Shown piece by piece: positions 17,530 through 26,441 of a stretch of 64,000 nt of DNA (the stretch's first letter is position 1; each line of letters opens with the position of its first letter). Under the pieces are notes generated by a model, which worked only from the letters and a program-made list of their open reading frames with translations, made no database searches and was not told the origin of the DNA. The position numbers and the translations under genes were made by a program. Location: the NCBI GenBank assembly GCA_030682475.1, contig JAUXOA010000065.1:1-64000 (forward strand), in the 5' to 3' direction. This DNA comes from Rhodoferax sp. (GTDB lineage: Bacteria > Pseudomonadota > Gammaproteobacteria > Burkholderiales > Burkholderiaceae_C).

Positions 17530-18317
17530 CAGTCGACCCACTTGCGTGGCGGCTGGCGCAGGAAGCGCTCCGTGAACAGACTGTCCTCGATGCCAAGATC
17601 GTAGTCGGTCTTGAGGTAGGCCACCTCGGTGCGGTGGCCGCTCTGCAAATTCTTCATGGTGCGCTTGACCGCTGTGGGAAAGCCCTTGACGTCGGCCACC
17701 TCGTCGGCGCTGAACTGCTTGTAGCGGGCGCCCTTCCTGTCGTACTGATCTTCCTTGAGGGGCAGGAAATTAGCCTTGTCCACCCAAGTGAGCTTGTAGC
17801 CGAAATCCGCATCGCCGGCCTTCGGGGTGCTTTTCACCACGTAGCAGTCGCGGCTGCCCACCTTTTCCTCGCGTTCGACCGCATGGTTGTCGTCCTCGAT
17901 GTCCCGCCCCGACACGTCCTCGTAGGTGAAGTCCGAACCGACGAAGCTGGAGCGCTTGTCCTGGGCGGCAATGCGCTTGACCATGTTCACCGCCGGAATG
18001 AACATCCAGCGGTCATCGTCCCTGGCCGGGTACTTGTAGGTCATGAAGCTCATGTCCTTGACGTCCGCCGGCTGGAAGAAGTACATGAAATACCTCTGCT
18101 CGCCGCCCGCCTCGCCCATGTTCTTGCGCAGCATGGTGAGTTCCCGCACCCGCTCCTGGCCGTCCTTGTTGATGAGCTTCATCACCACCCGCGCCTTGAA
18201 ATCCTTGCCCGGGTAGAGGAAGGCGGCCTGCGACTTCTTCATCACCTCCTCGCCCGAGAGGGCCAGCGCCTGCAATGGCAGCAGAGCGGCAATCATCCAT
18301 ATCCAGCAGCGCTTCAT
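17529..18317 (-). CDS. LolA-like outer-membrane lipoprotein-sorting family protein
   Basis: This 262-residue periplasmic protein has a signal peptide (MKRCWIWMIAALLPLQALA). It belongs to the COG2834-like half-barrel family (KARVVMKLINKDGQERVRELTMLRK; FMYFFQPADVKDMSFMTYKY). Such proteins bind lipid-like cargo and are commonly encoded next to MMPL/RND exporters. It is one base from the RND stop and overlaps the barrel gene, indicating tight coupling. The cargo is unknown. Confidence 0.85.
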   Translation of the reverse strand: MKRCWIWMIAALLPLQALALSGEEVMKKSQAAFLYPGKDFKARVVMKLINKDGQERVRELTMLRKNMGEAGGEQRYFMYFFQPADVKDMSFMTYKYPARDDDRWMFIPAVNMVKRIAAQDKRSSFVGSDFTYEDVSGRDIEDDNHAVEREEKVGSRDCYVVKSTPKAGDADFGYKLTWVDKANFLPLKEDQYDRKGARYKQFSADEVADVKGFPTAVKRTMKNLQSGHRTEVAYLKTDYDLGIEDSLFTERFLRQPPRKWVD

Positions 18318-18318
18318 G

Positions 18319-20670
18319 TCAGACTCCTTTGGAAAGTGCCGGGGCGGGGTTCGCCGCCGGCTTCGGTTGGTTGAACAGCCAATTTCTCCCCAGCATCACC
18401 AGGGCGGGCAGATAAAGGATGGTGAGCAGCGCGGAGAGCAGCATCATCGAGACGATGAAGGCGCCCACCGCCATGTAGGGCGTGAGCGGCGCAAACAGCA
18501 TCACCGAGAAGGCGGCGGCGAACAGCAGCGCATTGCGCAGAATACCCTTGCCCGGTCGCGCCGCCGTCCACAGCAGCGCCTCCCGCACCGCTGCCTCGCC
18601 CGTGCCGCCACCGGTCTCGACCAGGCGCTGGCGCAAGCGGCTGATAAAGTGGATGGAGAAATCCACCGCCATGCCGAGCGACAAGGTGCTCATCACCGAC
18701 AGCGGCATGTCGAAATCCTTGCCGGCGAAACCGACCACGCCGTAGATCAGCAGGATGGTGAACAGCAGCGGCATGTAGCTGACCAGTGCCCACTTGACGG
18801 AGCGGAAATTCAGCGTCAGTATCACGAACACCACCGCCAGCGCCAGCGCGAAGCCCAGCACCAGGTCGCCCAGCACCTCGTCGTTCCAGACCAGGTTGAA
18901 CCAGGCGATGCCGGCCGGCTTGACGGTGACAGCGAGCGGGTGCGCCTTTTGATACGCTGCGGCGGCTTCGATCACCTGGCGCATCGCCTGCGCATCCCAG
19001 GTCTTGAGCTGCACCCAGACGTTCGTCTTCTGGAACGTGGGATCGACCACGTTGTCCAGGTCGGCGGGTTTGGCCGACATGCTGAAGAGGAAGAGATACT
19101 GGCCGACGGCATCGACCGTTTCCGGCACGGTGTCGAACTTCGGGTCGTCGTCATGCAACACGCGGTTGATGCGCTTCACGTAGTCGGCCACCGAGAAGGT
19201 CTTGCCTACCACCGGCATCGCCTCCAGGTGCCGCTGTAGGCCATCGAGCCAGCGCATGGCTTGCGGCCGCTTCATGAATTCCGGCTCCTTGGCCTGCACC
19301 ACCAGGTAGCCGAGCGAAGTGCCTCCCAGCGCCTGGTTCATCGCCGTATCGGCAATCCGAATCTCGCTCGATTCCTTGAACCAGGCCACCAGGTTGTTGT
19401 TAACGTGAATCTTCGAGGTGCCGACGATGGCGACGGCCAGAAAAGCCAGTCCGACCAACACGGTGGCCAGCGGGCGCGTCGCACCCACTTCGGCAATGCG
19501 GCGCAGCAAGCGCGCGGTGCGGTCCAGTTCCGCGCTCTCGCTCTCAGCGGCTTTGGCGATCTTCTCCTCCTTGACGAAGGTGAGGATGGCGGGAATCAGG
19601 CTGAAGGAGAACAAGCGCAGCACCACCGTGCCGAAGGCGATCAGGCCGCCGAACACCATCACCGGGACGATGTCCATGAACAACAGCACGGCGAAGGCGG
19701 CGGCGGTAGCCAATGCCGTGTAGCGCACCGGCCGGCTCACCGCTTCCATCGTTTCGCGGATCGCCGTGAGCTTGTCGCGCTTCTCGCGGTAGCGAAAATA
19801 GAACTCGTTGAAAATGTGGATGCTGTCGGTCGCGATGGCCATCAGAAACACCGGCGCCATCGAACTCATGATGTGCACCGGAAGGCCGACGCCGATCAAG
19901 AGTCCCATGCTCATGATGATCGCCGCCATGGCGACGCCCATCATGGTGAACGACAAGGACAGATTGCGAAACATGAGCTGGATGGCGATGAACATGATCA
20001 TGCCGGCGATGGGCGAGAAGATGCCCATCAGCTTGAACATCTCGGCGCCGAAGGTGTCGCGCGCCACCGGGTCGCCGGCGACGTAGTAGCGCTCCGGTCC
20101 CTTCTCCTTGGCGACGATGGCACGAATCTTCTCGGCAATTTCGGCGCCATTGGCACCCTTCTCCAGGGGCGCGTAGATGGCCGTGGTCTTGCCGTCCTGG
20201 GAGATGATCCGGTTGACGAACAGCGGGTTGCCGAACAGCGCCTGCCGCAGAGCGGCCACCTCGGTATCGGTCTTGGGCGCGGTGGGCATGAGCGGCCCCA
20301 CCTTCAGGGTGCCGGCCTCGGCCGTGACGTTGGTGATGGTGGTGAAGCCGTTCACATCGCGGCTGGCCACGCCTTCCAGCTTGAGGATTTCGTCGGTGAT
20401 GCGGGCGATGCGGTCCAGCGTCTCCCGGTTGAGCACGCCCGCATCGTTTTTGACGCCGACGACGATGGTGTCCTCATAGAGTGCGAAAGTCTTGTCCACC
20501 TCGTCATTCCAGACCCGCACGTCGGAACTATCCGGCAGCATGTGCTTGGGGTTGGTGTCGGTGCGGATTTTCGGAAACTGGGTAAGGAACAGCGTCACCA
20601 GCGCCACCGTCGCCCAGATAACCAGCTTCGGGCGGCGGATGGAGAATTCGACGAGCGAGAACTTGAACAT
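18319..20670 (-). CDS. MMPL/HpnN-type RND exporter
   Basis: A 783-residue RND superfamily protein with a first transmembrane helix near residues 14-32 (LVIWATVALVTLFLTQF). A large periplasmic loop follows, then a five-helix bundle (GIFSPIAGMIMFIAIQLMFR onward), and the pattern repeats in the second half. The sequences GLLIGVGLPVHIMSSMAPVFLMAIATDS and SLGMAVDFSIHFISRLRQ are the paired sterol-sensing-like segments of this subfamily. Close relatives carry hopanoids or other lipids to the outer membrane. It is the first gene of a three-gene operon with LolA-like and barrel proteins. Confidence 0.9.
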   Translation of the reverse strand: MFKFSLVEFSIRRPKLVIWATVALVTLFLTQFPKIRTDTNPKHMLPDSSDVRVWNDEVDKTFALYEDTIVVGVKNDAGVLNRETLDRIARITDEILKLEGVASRDVNGFTTITNVTAEAGTLKVGPLMPTAPKTDTEVAALRQALFGNPLFVNRIISQDGKTTAIYAPLEKGANGAEIAEKIRAIVAKEKGPERYYVAGDPVARDTFGAEMFKLMGIFSPIAGMIMFIAIQLMFRNLSLSFTMMGVAMAAIIMSMGLLIGVGLPVHIMSSMAPVFLMAIATDSIHIFNEFYFRYREKRDKLTAIRETMEAVSRPVRYTALATAAAFAVLLFMDIVPVMVFGGLIAFGTVVLRLFSFSLIPAILTFVKEEKIAKAAESESAELDRTARLLRRIAEVGATRPLATVLVGLAFLAVAIVGTSKIHVNNNLVAWFKESSEIRIADTAMNQALGGTSLGYLVVQAKEPEFMKRPQAMRWLDGLQRHLEAMPVVGKTFSVADYVKRINRVLHDDDPKFDTVPETVDAVGQYLFLFSMSAKPADLDNVVDPTFQKTNVWVQLKTWDAQAMRQVIEAAAAYQKAHPLAVTVKPAGIAWFNLVWNDEVLGDLVLGFALALAVVFVILTLNFRSVKWALVSYMPLLFTILLIYGVVGFAGKDFDMPLSVMSTLSLGMAVDFSIHFISRLRQRLVETGGGTGEAAVREALLWTAARPGKGILRNALLFAAAFSVMLFAPLTPYMAVGAFIVSMMLLSALLTILYLPALVMLGRNWLFNQPKPAANPAPALSKGV

Positions 20671-20855
20671 GATTCGTCCCTGAAATTCGTTGTTGTCTAA
20701 CGATTACGTTACCTCAGAACCGTCGGTAAAGCCAGTACTTCTCGTAAAGGATCTTGCCGACAGCACCTGCGCTTTACCGCACTCCGGCTTCAACGCTACC
20801 CAGCAGGATGCGCAGGACAGCGCTGACCAGAATAGCTCGTCCGGGTGCTTGCACT

Positions 20856-20869
20856 TTGATCCTGATCAA
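20856..20869. promoter_or_regulatory. FNR/ANR-type binding site
   Basis: TTGATcctgATCAA is a perfect FNR/CRP-family palindrome (TTGAT-N4-ATCAA). It sits 186 bases upstream of the RND start and within the 263-base interval between the RND operon and the moaA stop. No gene is evident in 20671-20933. Anaerobic control of the RND operon is inferred. Confidence 0.65.
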
Positions 20870-20933
20870 AGCAAAAGTCCTCTTGTCTGGATTCTCTGTA
20901 TCTTTTTTGCATAGCCTGGTTGTCATCCTTCAG

Positions 20934-21905
20934 TCATCCGCCGGTGGCAGACATCACGCGGACGATCTGCTGCGGCCGCTCACGAAACTCGTGACGCCAA
21001 GGTTTTGCGTGCAATGCTGCCCGCAGCTTTTCTTCCAGATCGGCATCGGTGCAGCCCGAACGCAGCAGCGTACGGAAATCCACGGAATCGTTCTGGCCGA
21101 GGCACAGATGCAAGCTGCCGTCGACGCCCAAACGCACCCGGTTGCAGGTCTCGCAGAAATGTTGGGAGATCGGCGTGATGAAGCCGATCTGGAAGCGCCC
21201 GTCGGGTGAAACCAAGTAACGCGCCGGACCGCCGCCTGGAACCACGCCGTCCACCAATCCAAAACGCTGGCGCAGCCGCTCTCGCACCGGGAGCAGATCC
21301 AGATAGCCCGCGCTTCGCCCTGTTTCTCCCACCGGCATGGTCTCGATCAAGCGGAGCACGAAACACCGCTCCATGCAGTAGGTCACCATGGCGTCGATGT
21401 CATCGTCGGTAGTACCGGCCATCGCCACCATATTGATCTTGATGAGGCGGAAGCCTTCTGCCCGGGCGGCCTCCAGCCCTTCGAGCACCTGGGGCAGCAC
21501 ATCCCTTTTACAGATGGAGCGAACCCGCTCGCGCTCCAGGGAATCGAGGCTCACATTCAGCCGCGTGACCCCGGCCCGCCTCAGCGGCGAGGCGTACTTC
21601 GCCAGTTGCGTGCCATTGGTCGACAGGGAGAGGTCATCGATGCCCGGCAACGCCGCCAGCCGACGCGCCAGCTCGGGCAGGTTCTTGCGCAACACAGGCT
21701 CGCCGCCCGTCAGTCGGATGCGCTTCAGCCCCAGACCGGCGAAAACGGCCAGCAGGCGCTCGATTTCGTCGAAGCTCAGCCAGTGTTCTGTTTCCTCGTA
21801 TCCCTTGAATCCCTGCGGCATGCAGTACGAACAGCGCAGATCGCAGCGGTCCGTGACGGATAGCCTGAGGTAATCAATGCGACGCCCGAATCCGTCCAGC
21901 AACAT
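20934..21905 (-). CDS. moaA: GTP 3',8-cyclase MoaA (molybdenum cofactor biosynthesis)
   Basis: MoaA is a radical-SAM enzyme that starts molybdopterin synthesis from GTP. The CDLRCSYCMP motif (C-x3-C-x2-C) lies near residue 18, and the C-terminal [4Fe-4S] triad C-x2-C-x13-C is present (FCETCNRVRLGVDGSLHLC). The last residues are a normal Gly-Gly tail. ATG 21905 is chosen; a much longer upstream open frame overlaps the cytochrome gene and is not MoaA-like. It lies two bases after the NapC-type gene and ends the molybdoenzyme operon, supplying cofactor for it. Confidence 0.95.
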   Translation of the reverse strand: MLLDGFGRRIDYLRLSVTDRCDLRCSYCMPQGFKGYEETEHWLSFDEIERLLAVFAGLGLKRIRLTGGEPVLRKNLPELARRLAALPGIDDLSLSTNGTQLAKYASPLRRAGVTRLNVSLDSLERERVRSICKRDVLPQVLEGLEAARAEGFRLIKINMVAMAGTTDDDIDAMVTYCMERCFVLRLIETMPVGETGRSAGYLDLLPVRERLRQRFGLVDGVVPGGGPARYLVSPDGRFQIGFITPISQHFCETCNRVRLGVDGSLHLCLGQNDSVDFRTLLRSGCTDADLEEKLRAALHAKPWRHEFRERPQQIVRVMSATGG

Positions 21906-21907
21906 GG

Positions 21908-22534
21908 CTACTCTTTCTCTTTCTTGGCCCCGCCGGGCTCGGTGTGGGCGATGCCCTTGTGGCAGTCGATGCAGGTCTCGCCCTTCTCCTTGGCCCCCTT
22001 GTGCCGGCGCCAGGCCGTCGCCGTCTGGGCATCCTTGGCCATGCTCTCCAGGCTGTGGCAGTTGCGGCACTCGAGCGAGTCGTTGGCTCTCATGCGCTTC
22101 CATTCTCGTTCGGCCAGAATCAGGCGCTTGGCCTCGAACTTCTCGCGCGTGTCGATGGTGCCCATGATCTTGCCGTAAAGCTCGCCGGTGGCCTGCACCT
22201 TGCGCCACATCTTCGGGCCCCATTCCTTGGGCACGTGGCAGTCAGAGCAGACGGCGCGCACGCCGGTGCGGTTGCTGTAGTGGGTGGTCTTCTTGTATTC
22301 CGCGTAGACGTTGTCCCGCATCTCGTGGCAGCCGATGCAGAACTTCTCCGTGTTGGTCGCCTCCACCACGGTGTGAAAGCCGCCCCAGAAAATGATACCG
22401 GAGAAGAAACCGACCACCAACAGGAGCAACAGCGAAAACTTCGCGCTGGGTCGCCTGAGGGCGCTCCATGCGCGGCCAAGCGTGCCTGGGCTCTGGCGCT
22501 CACTGGTGGTGAGTGGCGTTTTCTGATCGCTCAT
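21908..22534 (-). CDS. NapC/NirT-type tetraheme quinol dehydrogenase
   Basis: The 208-residue protein has one N-terminal transmembrane helix (FSLLLLLVVGFFSGIIFWGGF) and four CXXCH sites (CIGCH, CSDCH, CRNCH, CIDCH). That matches membrane-anchored NapC/NirT cytochromes, which take electrons from quinol to periplasmic reductases. The N-terminal segment after the helix (HTVVEATNTEKFCIGCHEMRD) is classic for the family. It overlaps the preceding tetraheme gene by four bases. It is probably the quinone link of the molybdoenzyme system. Confidence 0.93.
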   Translation of the reverse strand: MSDQKTPLTTSERQSPGTLGRAWSALRRPSAKFSLLLLLVVGFFSGIIFWGGFHTVVEATNTEKFCIGCHEMRDNVYAEYKKTTHYSNRTGVRAVCSDCHVPKEWGPKMWRKVQATGELYGKIMGTIDTREKFEAKRLILAEREWKRMRANDSLECRNCHSLESMAKDAQTATAWRRHKGAKEKGETCIDCHKGIAHTEPGGAKKEKE

Positions 22535-23232
22535 TCCGGGATCTCCTTCGCGGTCTTCTGGAACTCGGCGCGTACCTTGGGTACCGGATCGCCAGTGAAG
22601 ACGTCTTTGAGCTTGTAATGTTCGTGCAGGGCCTTGGTGCGCACGGCCTTGTCGAACTCAAACTTGTATTTGGCATTGACGGCCGGCGTAAAGGGCGTGT
22701 AGGGCGCCTTGGCACCCTTGTGCGGCGATCCCTGGTAGTTGAGATGGCAGGCCGCGCAAGCGCTCTCGTAGTCGAAGTTCTGGCCCTTGCTAACGAGGAG
22801 CTTGCGCGGCGTGCTCTGCTGCGACCTCAACAACTTCTTTTCCGCCGTGCCATGTTCGTCGCGATAGTCCGAGCCCGGACCATGACAGGCTTCGCAGCCC
22901 ACCGTTCCCAGTTTTTCCGGGCCGCCCGGGTCCTTGCCCAAGGCATAGCCACCCGGCTTGCCGAAGCCCGTGCTGTGGCAGCCAACGCAATCCTTGTCCT
23001 TGGTGTAGTCCTTGGCCGGATCGAGCTTGGCTTTCGTTTTCTCTTCGGCCTTGGTATTGGCTTTGAGGGAGTCGAAGGCCTTGGCGTGCACCGTGCCGGC
23101 CCAGGACTCGCCGTAGAGGTCGTGACATTTGGTACAGACCTTGACACCGACATAGCTCGGCGCGGCGGTCGTCGCTTGCGCCAGGCAGACCAAGGCCGCG
23201 GCACCCAGCAGTTGTTGCAGGAATCGTTTCAT
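22531..23232 (-). CDS. Periplasmic tetraheme cytochrome c (c554-like)
   Basis: The 233-residue protein has a signal peptide (MKRFLQQLLGAAALVCLAQATTA) and four CXXCH sites (CTKCH, CVGCH, CEACH, CAACH). The wording YVGVKVCTKCHDLYGESW and CEACHGPGSDY resembles cytochrome c554 and related periplasmic shuttles. ATG 23232 is chosen because it begins the signal peptide and is preceded by GGAGAAAG; an upstream in-frame start adds an arginine-rich leader. It sits just upstream of the NapC-type gene (ATGA overlap) and may carry electrons between NapC and the reductase. Confidence 0.9.
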   Translation of the reverse strand: MKRFLQQLLGAAALVCLAQATTAAPSYVGVKVCTKCHDLYGESWAGTVHAKAFDSLKANTKAEEKTKAKLDPAKDYTKDKDCVGCHSTGFGKPGGYALGKDPGGPEKLGTVGCEACHGPGSDYRDEHGTAEKKLLRSQQSTPRKLLVSKGQNFDYESACAACHLNYQGSPHKGAKAPYTPFTPAVNAKYKFEFDKAVRTKALHEHYKLKDVFTGDPVPKVRAEFQKTAKEIPE

Positions 23233-23278
23233 TTTCTCTTTCTCCGTTTTAAAGATAATCCGATAACCACTAACTCGT

Positions 23279-24205
23279 TCAGCAACCGCAGTCTGCTTCC
23301 ACCGAGATTGCCGTCTGGGCCGTTGCCTTCTCGCCGTTTTCATCCTCCGCTCGCAGGATCACTACATACAAACCCTGAGTGAAGGTGTGCTCCACATCTT
23401 TCGTTTTCGCCGATTCGCCGTCGCCGAATTCCCACGATACTGACTTGAGCTTGCCGCTGCCGCCCTTGGCCAGCGCTTTCATGCTCACCTTGTAGGGCGC
23501 ATTGCCACGACGACTGGCAACCCCGCCGATCTTCACGGCGAACTTGCCGCCCACCGCCGCACCCACTTCATCGATCAGGAGGCTGCCACCGAGATCTTTC
23601 GACACCTTCGTCAGCGACTGCTTGATCTTGTCTTCCATGGCCGCGGTGCCCCCCGGCTTGACTCCGGCCTGGATCGTGGCTTGCGAGCCTTCATCGATGC
23701 GCAGGATCTCGGTGCCCGTATCGGCGATCAGACGACCGAGCACTGTCCACGCCGTGAAGCTCTTCTTGTCCGGATCAAAGTTCAGGGCGAATTCCGCGCC
23801 CTGCGCCCGTACGCCCAGCCCGCCCATGCGAATCTGGAAATCGGCGAACAGATGCTCGGCTACCTGGGCCTTGGCAAACACGCGTCCCTTGACGAGTTCG
23901 AGGATGGTCTGTTCCAGTTTCTTTTCGAGGTCGAAGGAAACGCCCGCCAGTTCAATCTCTGTGTTCGGATAAAGCCTGGCCATGCTGCCGTTGGACCAGA
24001 GCAGCACGGCGGCGGACTTGTCGCGGGCCGCAATCCGGTCGCCGCGCTCTAGCACGTCGCCCTCTTTGGCGGGCCTCCATTCCTTAGCGTCGCTTTTGCG
24101 GATTTCGACCTGGCCATCGCTCTGGGAAATGCGCACAATGGACGCGTCCTCGGCCCAGGCGAACACGCCCCACATCATCAGTGCAAGCGCTAAAAGTTTA
24201 TTCAT
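23279..24205 (-). CDS. Periplasmic FecR-domain protein with C-terminal PKD domain
   Basis: The 308-residue protein has a signal peptide (MNKLLALALMMWGVFAWA). A FecR-type domain follows (GQVEIRKSDAKEWRPAKEGDVLERGDRI; GRVFAKAQVAEHLFADFQIRMGGLGVRAQGAEF), then a PKD domain (about 215-300, with WEFGDGES). It ends in DCGC. FecR domains here lack a transmembrane signalling helix, so it is probably a structural or adhesive periplasmic protein. It is followed on the operon by the tetraheme cytochrome after about 46 bases. Confidence 0.8.
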   Translation of the reverse strand: MNKLLALALMMWGVFAWAEDASIVRISQSDGQVEIRKSDAKEWRPAKEGDVLERGDRIAARDKSAAVLLWSNGSMARLYPNTEIELAGVSFDLEKKLEQTILELVKGRVFAKAQVAEHLFADFQIRMGGLGVRAQGAEFALNFDPDKKSFTAWTVLGRLIADTGTEILRIDEGSQATIQAGVKPGGTAAMEDKIKQSLTKVSKDLGGSLLIDEVGAAVGGKFAVKIGGVASRRGNAPYKVSMKALAKGGSGKLKSVSWEFGDGESAKTKDVEHTFTQGLYVVILRAEDENGEKATAQTAISVEADCGC

Positions 24206-24241
24206 AACTACCTCTGTCTCGTATAAGCAAAACCGTCGTTT

Positions 24242-24592
24242 TCATACTGCGCATCCCATTGACTTGGAGTCGATAGCCACGCTCGCCTTCTTGATGCGCC
24301 CGTTGGCATCGGTGACGGTCAGCAGCACGTCATAACGGCCGGGGTCGTAGGATTGGGGCCACGGCTCTGGACCAAGCCATTGCTTGCCATTGCCCAAGAG
24401 CCAGCGGTACTTCAGCGGTGGTTCCAGTCCCACAGCAACAGCCCGCAAAGACACAGTAAGTGTCGGAGGAGTGTGCTCGTAGCTTGCAATGATTTCCACG
24501 GAGGGCTCGGGGAGAGATTGAGCTGGTGACGATGCGGCGCTGCCGACCGCGCAAACGGACAGCAGCAAGTTCGCTAAGATGATCTGTCTCAT
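24242..24592 (-). CDS. Small secreted PKD-type protein, 116 aa
   Basis: A signal peptide (MRQIILANLLLSVCAVGSAAS) is followed by one PKD/Ig-like domain (LKYRWLLGNGKQW; PGRYDVLLTVTDANG) and a C-terminal cysteine (SMGCAV). ATG 24592 starts two bases after the barrel gene's stop, so it is translated with it. The FecR-PKD gene downstream shares the same C-terminal domain type. The function is unknown; a structural role at the cytochrome/barrel assembly is inference. Confidence 0.75.
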   Translation of the reverse strand: MRQIILANLLLSVCAVGSAASSPAQSLPEPSVEIIASYEHTPPTLTVSLRAVAVGLEPPLKYRWLLGNGKQWLGPEPWPQSYDPGRYDVLLTVTDANGRIKKASVAIDSKSMGCAV

Positions 24593-24594
24593 AA

Positions 24595-26373
24595 CTAGAA
24601 CTTGACCTCGGCGCCGAGAACGAACTCTCTCGCAGGTTTCGGATTGCTGCCGTCGGGGCGGGCATAGACGGCGCCCGGCCGGAAGGTGCCGATGTTGATG
24701 AAGCCCTCGACATTCCGGTACAGCGGATAGGTCACGTTGAGGTCGATCTCCCATCCCACATCCCGGGTCGTCCTCGTTGCGGTGGCGGCTCCACGGCTCC
24801 AGTCGAACACCGGCCCGCGGCCTGCGAAGACTTCCTTCGTTGTCCACACCCTTGTGATGGAAGGCGTCAGCTTCAGTCCCTTGCGCGGCTCCAGGGTCGT
24901 GTCCAGACGCAGGTAGGTGATGTTGGCAAGGTTGCTGTCCCATAAGTAGTAGCCAGCGCGAATGTCTTCGCTGAAGATATTTCCGAACTTGTTGCGTTCC
25001 CGGCACATGAAAAGCGCACTGAAATTGCGCACCGTGCCTGTATTCGGATCGCTCGTTCCATTGCCCGAGCCGCGACCGAACTGCAAGCCCGCCGAGAGAT
25101 TCTCCAGCGGGCCGACCTTGCCGAAGTCGCGCGCGGCCTTGAGCAGCAGCGCGTTGGCGCTCAGCTTGCGCCCCGCCGCGTAATCGCCGGTGAGCAGGAC
25201 GGCTTCGGCGTCGAACTTCCACGGCGCGAAATCCGCCGAGGCCGAAATGCCCGTCCACATTGGCCGGAAGTTGCCGTCCCGCGGCGTGGTGGTCGCGTTG
25301 AAGTCCTTGTCCAGGTTCAGATCGGCGTCGCCGGATCCGCCACCATCGACCACCTTCAGCAGGTAGGGCTTGATGCGCAGCGAGCGCGAGGCCCGGATGT
25401 CGAGATCGGCGTAATACGCGTCGAGCTTGTTGGAGGCGCCGAAGAGCTCCTGGCGATTGCCGCCCAGCCGTCCGCCCGTGGCATTGAAGTTGGTGTAGCT
25501 GCCCCAGCCGCCAGCAACAGCCATGTAGCCGGCGGACAGCGTAGTCTGCCCCCACGGCAACTGCCCGAGCGGATACTGGAGGCGAATGCCGTCCATCGGT
25601 CCTTCAAGCACGATTTTCTGTCCGATATCCCAGCTCTGGCGCCCGGCCCGGACCATGAAGGGCCCTGTGTATTGGACGAACAACTCGCGCACCAGTTGGG
25701 AACCGACGGTCTGGAACTGACCCCAGCGCTCCAGCGTGCCCTCGCTGTCCTCTTTCCAGTCGGTCGTGAAGTTGCCCTTGTCGAGCACCAGCCGCGCCAG
25801 GATCGCCTCGTAGGTGGCGTCGACCTGCAGCGAGTAGCGCTGATCGACAAAACTGGTGTTGTCGTACTTCCACTGCTGCAGCGGATTGCCCAGGTTGAAG
25901 TTATGGCGCGAATTGACTTGCACCTTGTACTTCCCGGAGAAATCGAACTGTACCTTGTCCTTTTGCGCTTCTTCCCGCTTGGCGACCGCGGCCGCAGACT
26001 TCCGGGCCTGGGTTTCCAGCACGAGCAGGCGGCGGCGCGCCTCTTCGTCGCGCCCTTGCGCCTTCTTGTCCACCTCGGGTTCGTCCCATTCGCCCCCGTC
26101 CGCAGCGGGCTTGGCTGCGGTGGGCTTGGCCTGCGGCTGCACAGCGCCCTGCCGCTGGGCCAGCTCCGCGCGCAGCCGCGCCGTTTCTTCCCGGAACTGA
26201 GTGACCTGGGCCTCGAGTTCCTGCAAACGGCGCAGGACTTCGCTCTCCGCCGTCTGTCCCTTGGCAGACGCTGCCTCCTTCGCCGGCGGCGCGGCCAGCG
26301 CCTGGGTGGCGACCCCGCCACCCAGGATGGCAGATCCGGCGACGAGGGCGCAGGCCGAGACGCTGCGCTTCAT
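24595..26373 (-). CDS. Outer-membrane beta-barrel protein with N-terminal coiled coil
   Basis: The 592-residue protein has a signal peptide (MKRSVSACALVAGSAILGG...ALA). About 130 residues of alanine/glutamate-rich coiled coil follow (LRRLQELEAQVTQFREETARL onward). A long barrel of about 430 residues comes next, rich in aromatic/polar alternation and ending VLGAEVKF. It contains VRAGRQSWDIGQKIVLEGPMDGIR, a motif of porin-like/alginate-export-type barrels. ATG 26373 is preferred; a GTG six codons earlier is also in frame. It may be an outer-membrane pore for the substrate or for electron conduits; neither is shown. Confidence 0.8.
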   Translation of the reverse strand: MKRSVSACALVAGSAILGGGVATQALAAPPAKEAASAKGQTAESEVLRRLQELEAQVTQFREETARLRAELAQRQGAVQPQAKPTAAKPAADGGEWDEPEVDKKAQGRDEEARRRLLVLETQARKSAAAVAKREEAQKDKVQFDFSGKYKVQVNSRHNFNLGNPLQQWKYDNTSFVDQRYSLQVDATYEAILARLVLDKGNFTTDWKEDSEGTLERWGQFQTVGSQLVRELFVQYTGPFMVRAGRQSWDIGQKIVLEGPMDGIRLQYPLGQLPWGQTTLSAGYMAVAGGWGSYTNFNATGGRLGGNRQELFGASNKLDAYYADLDIRASRSLRIKPYLLKVVDGGGSGDADLNLDKDFNATTTPRDGNFRPMWTGISASADFAPWKFDAEAVLLTGDYAAGRKLSANALLLKAARDFGKVGPLENLSAGLQFGRGSGNGTSDPNTGTVRNFSALFMCRERNKFGNIFSEDIRAGYYLWDSNLANITYLRLDTTLEPRKGLKLTPSITRVWTTKEVFAGRGPVFDWSRGAATATRTTRDVGWEIDLNVTYPLYRNVEGFINIGTFRPGAVYARPDGSNPKPAREFVLGAEVKF

Positions 26374-26441
26374 GTAAATCTTATGCCGCACGATGCTGCT
26401 CCAGTCAGTCGGATATTCACTAAGTCACCGCTCCGTCCTTC

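Noticed and set aside
19261-20700. 479-codon open frame opposite the RND exporter gene
   Set aside because: Its composition (very rich in His, Arg, Gln, Gly, Asp) is the typical antisense shadow of a GC-rich membrane gene; the opposite strand has a clear RND protein.
21906-22223. Upstream extension of moaA
   Set aside because: The extra residues overlap the NapC-type gene in another frame and are not MoaA-like; ATG 21905 fits the family start.
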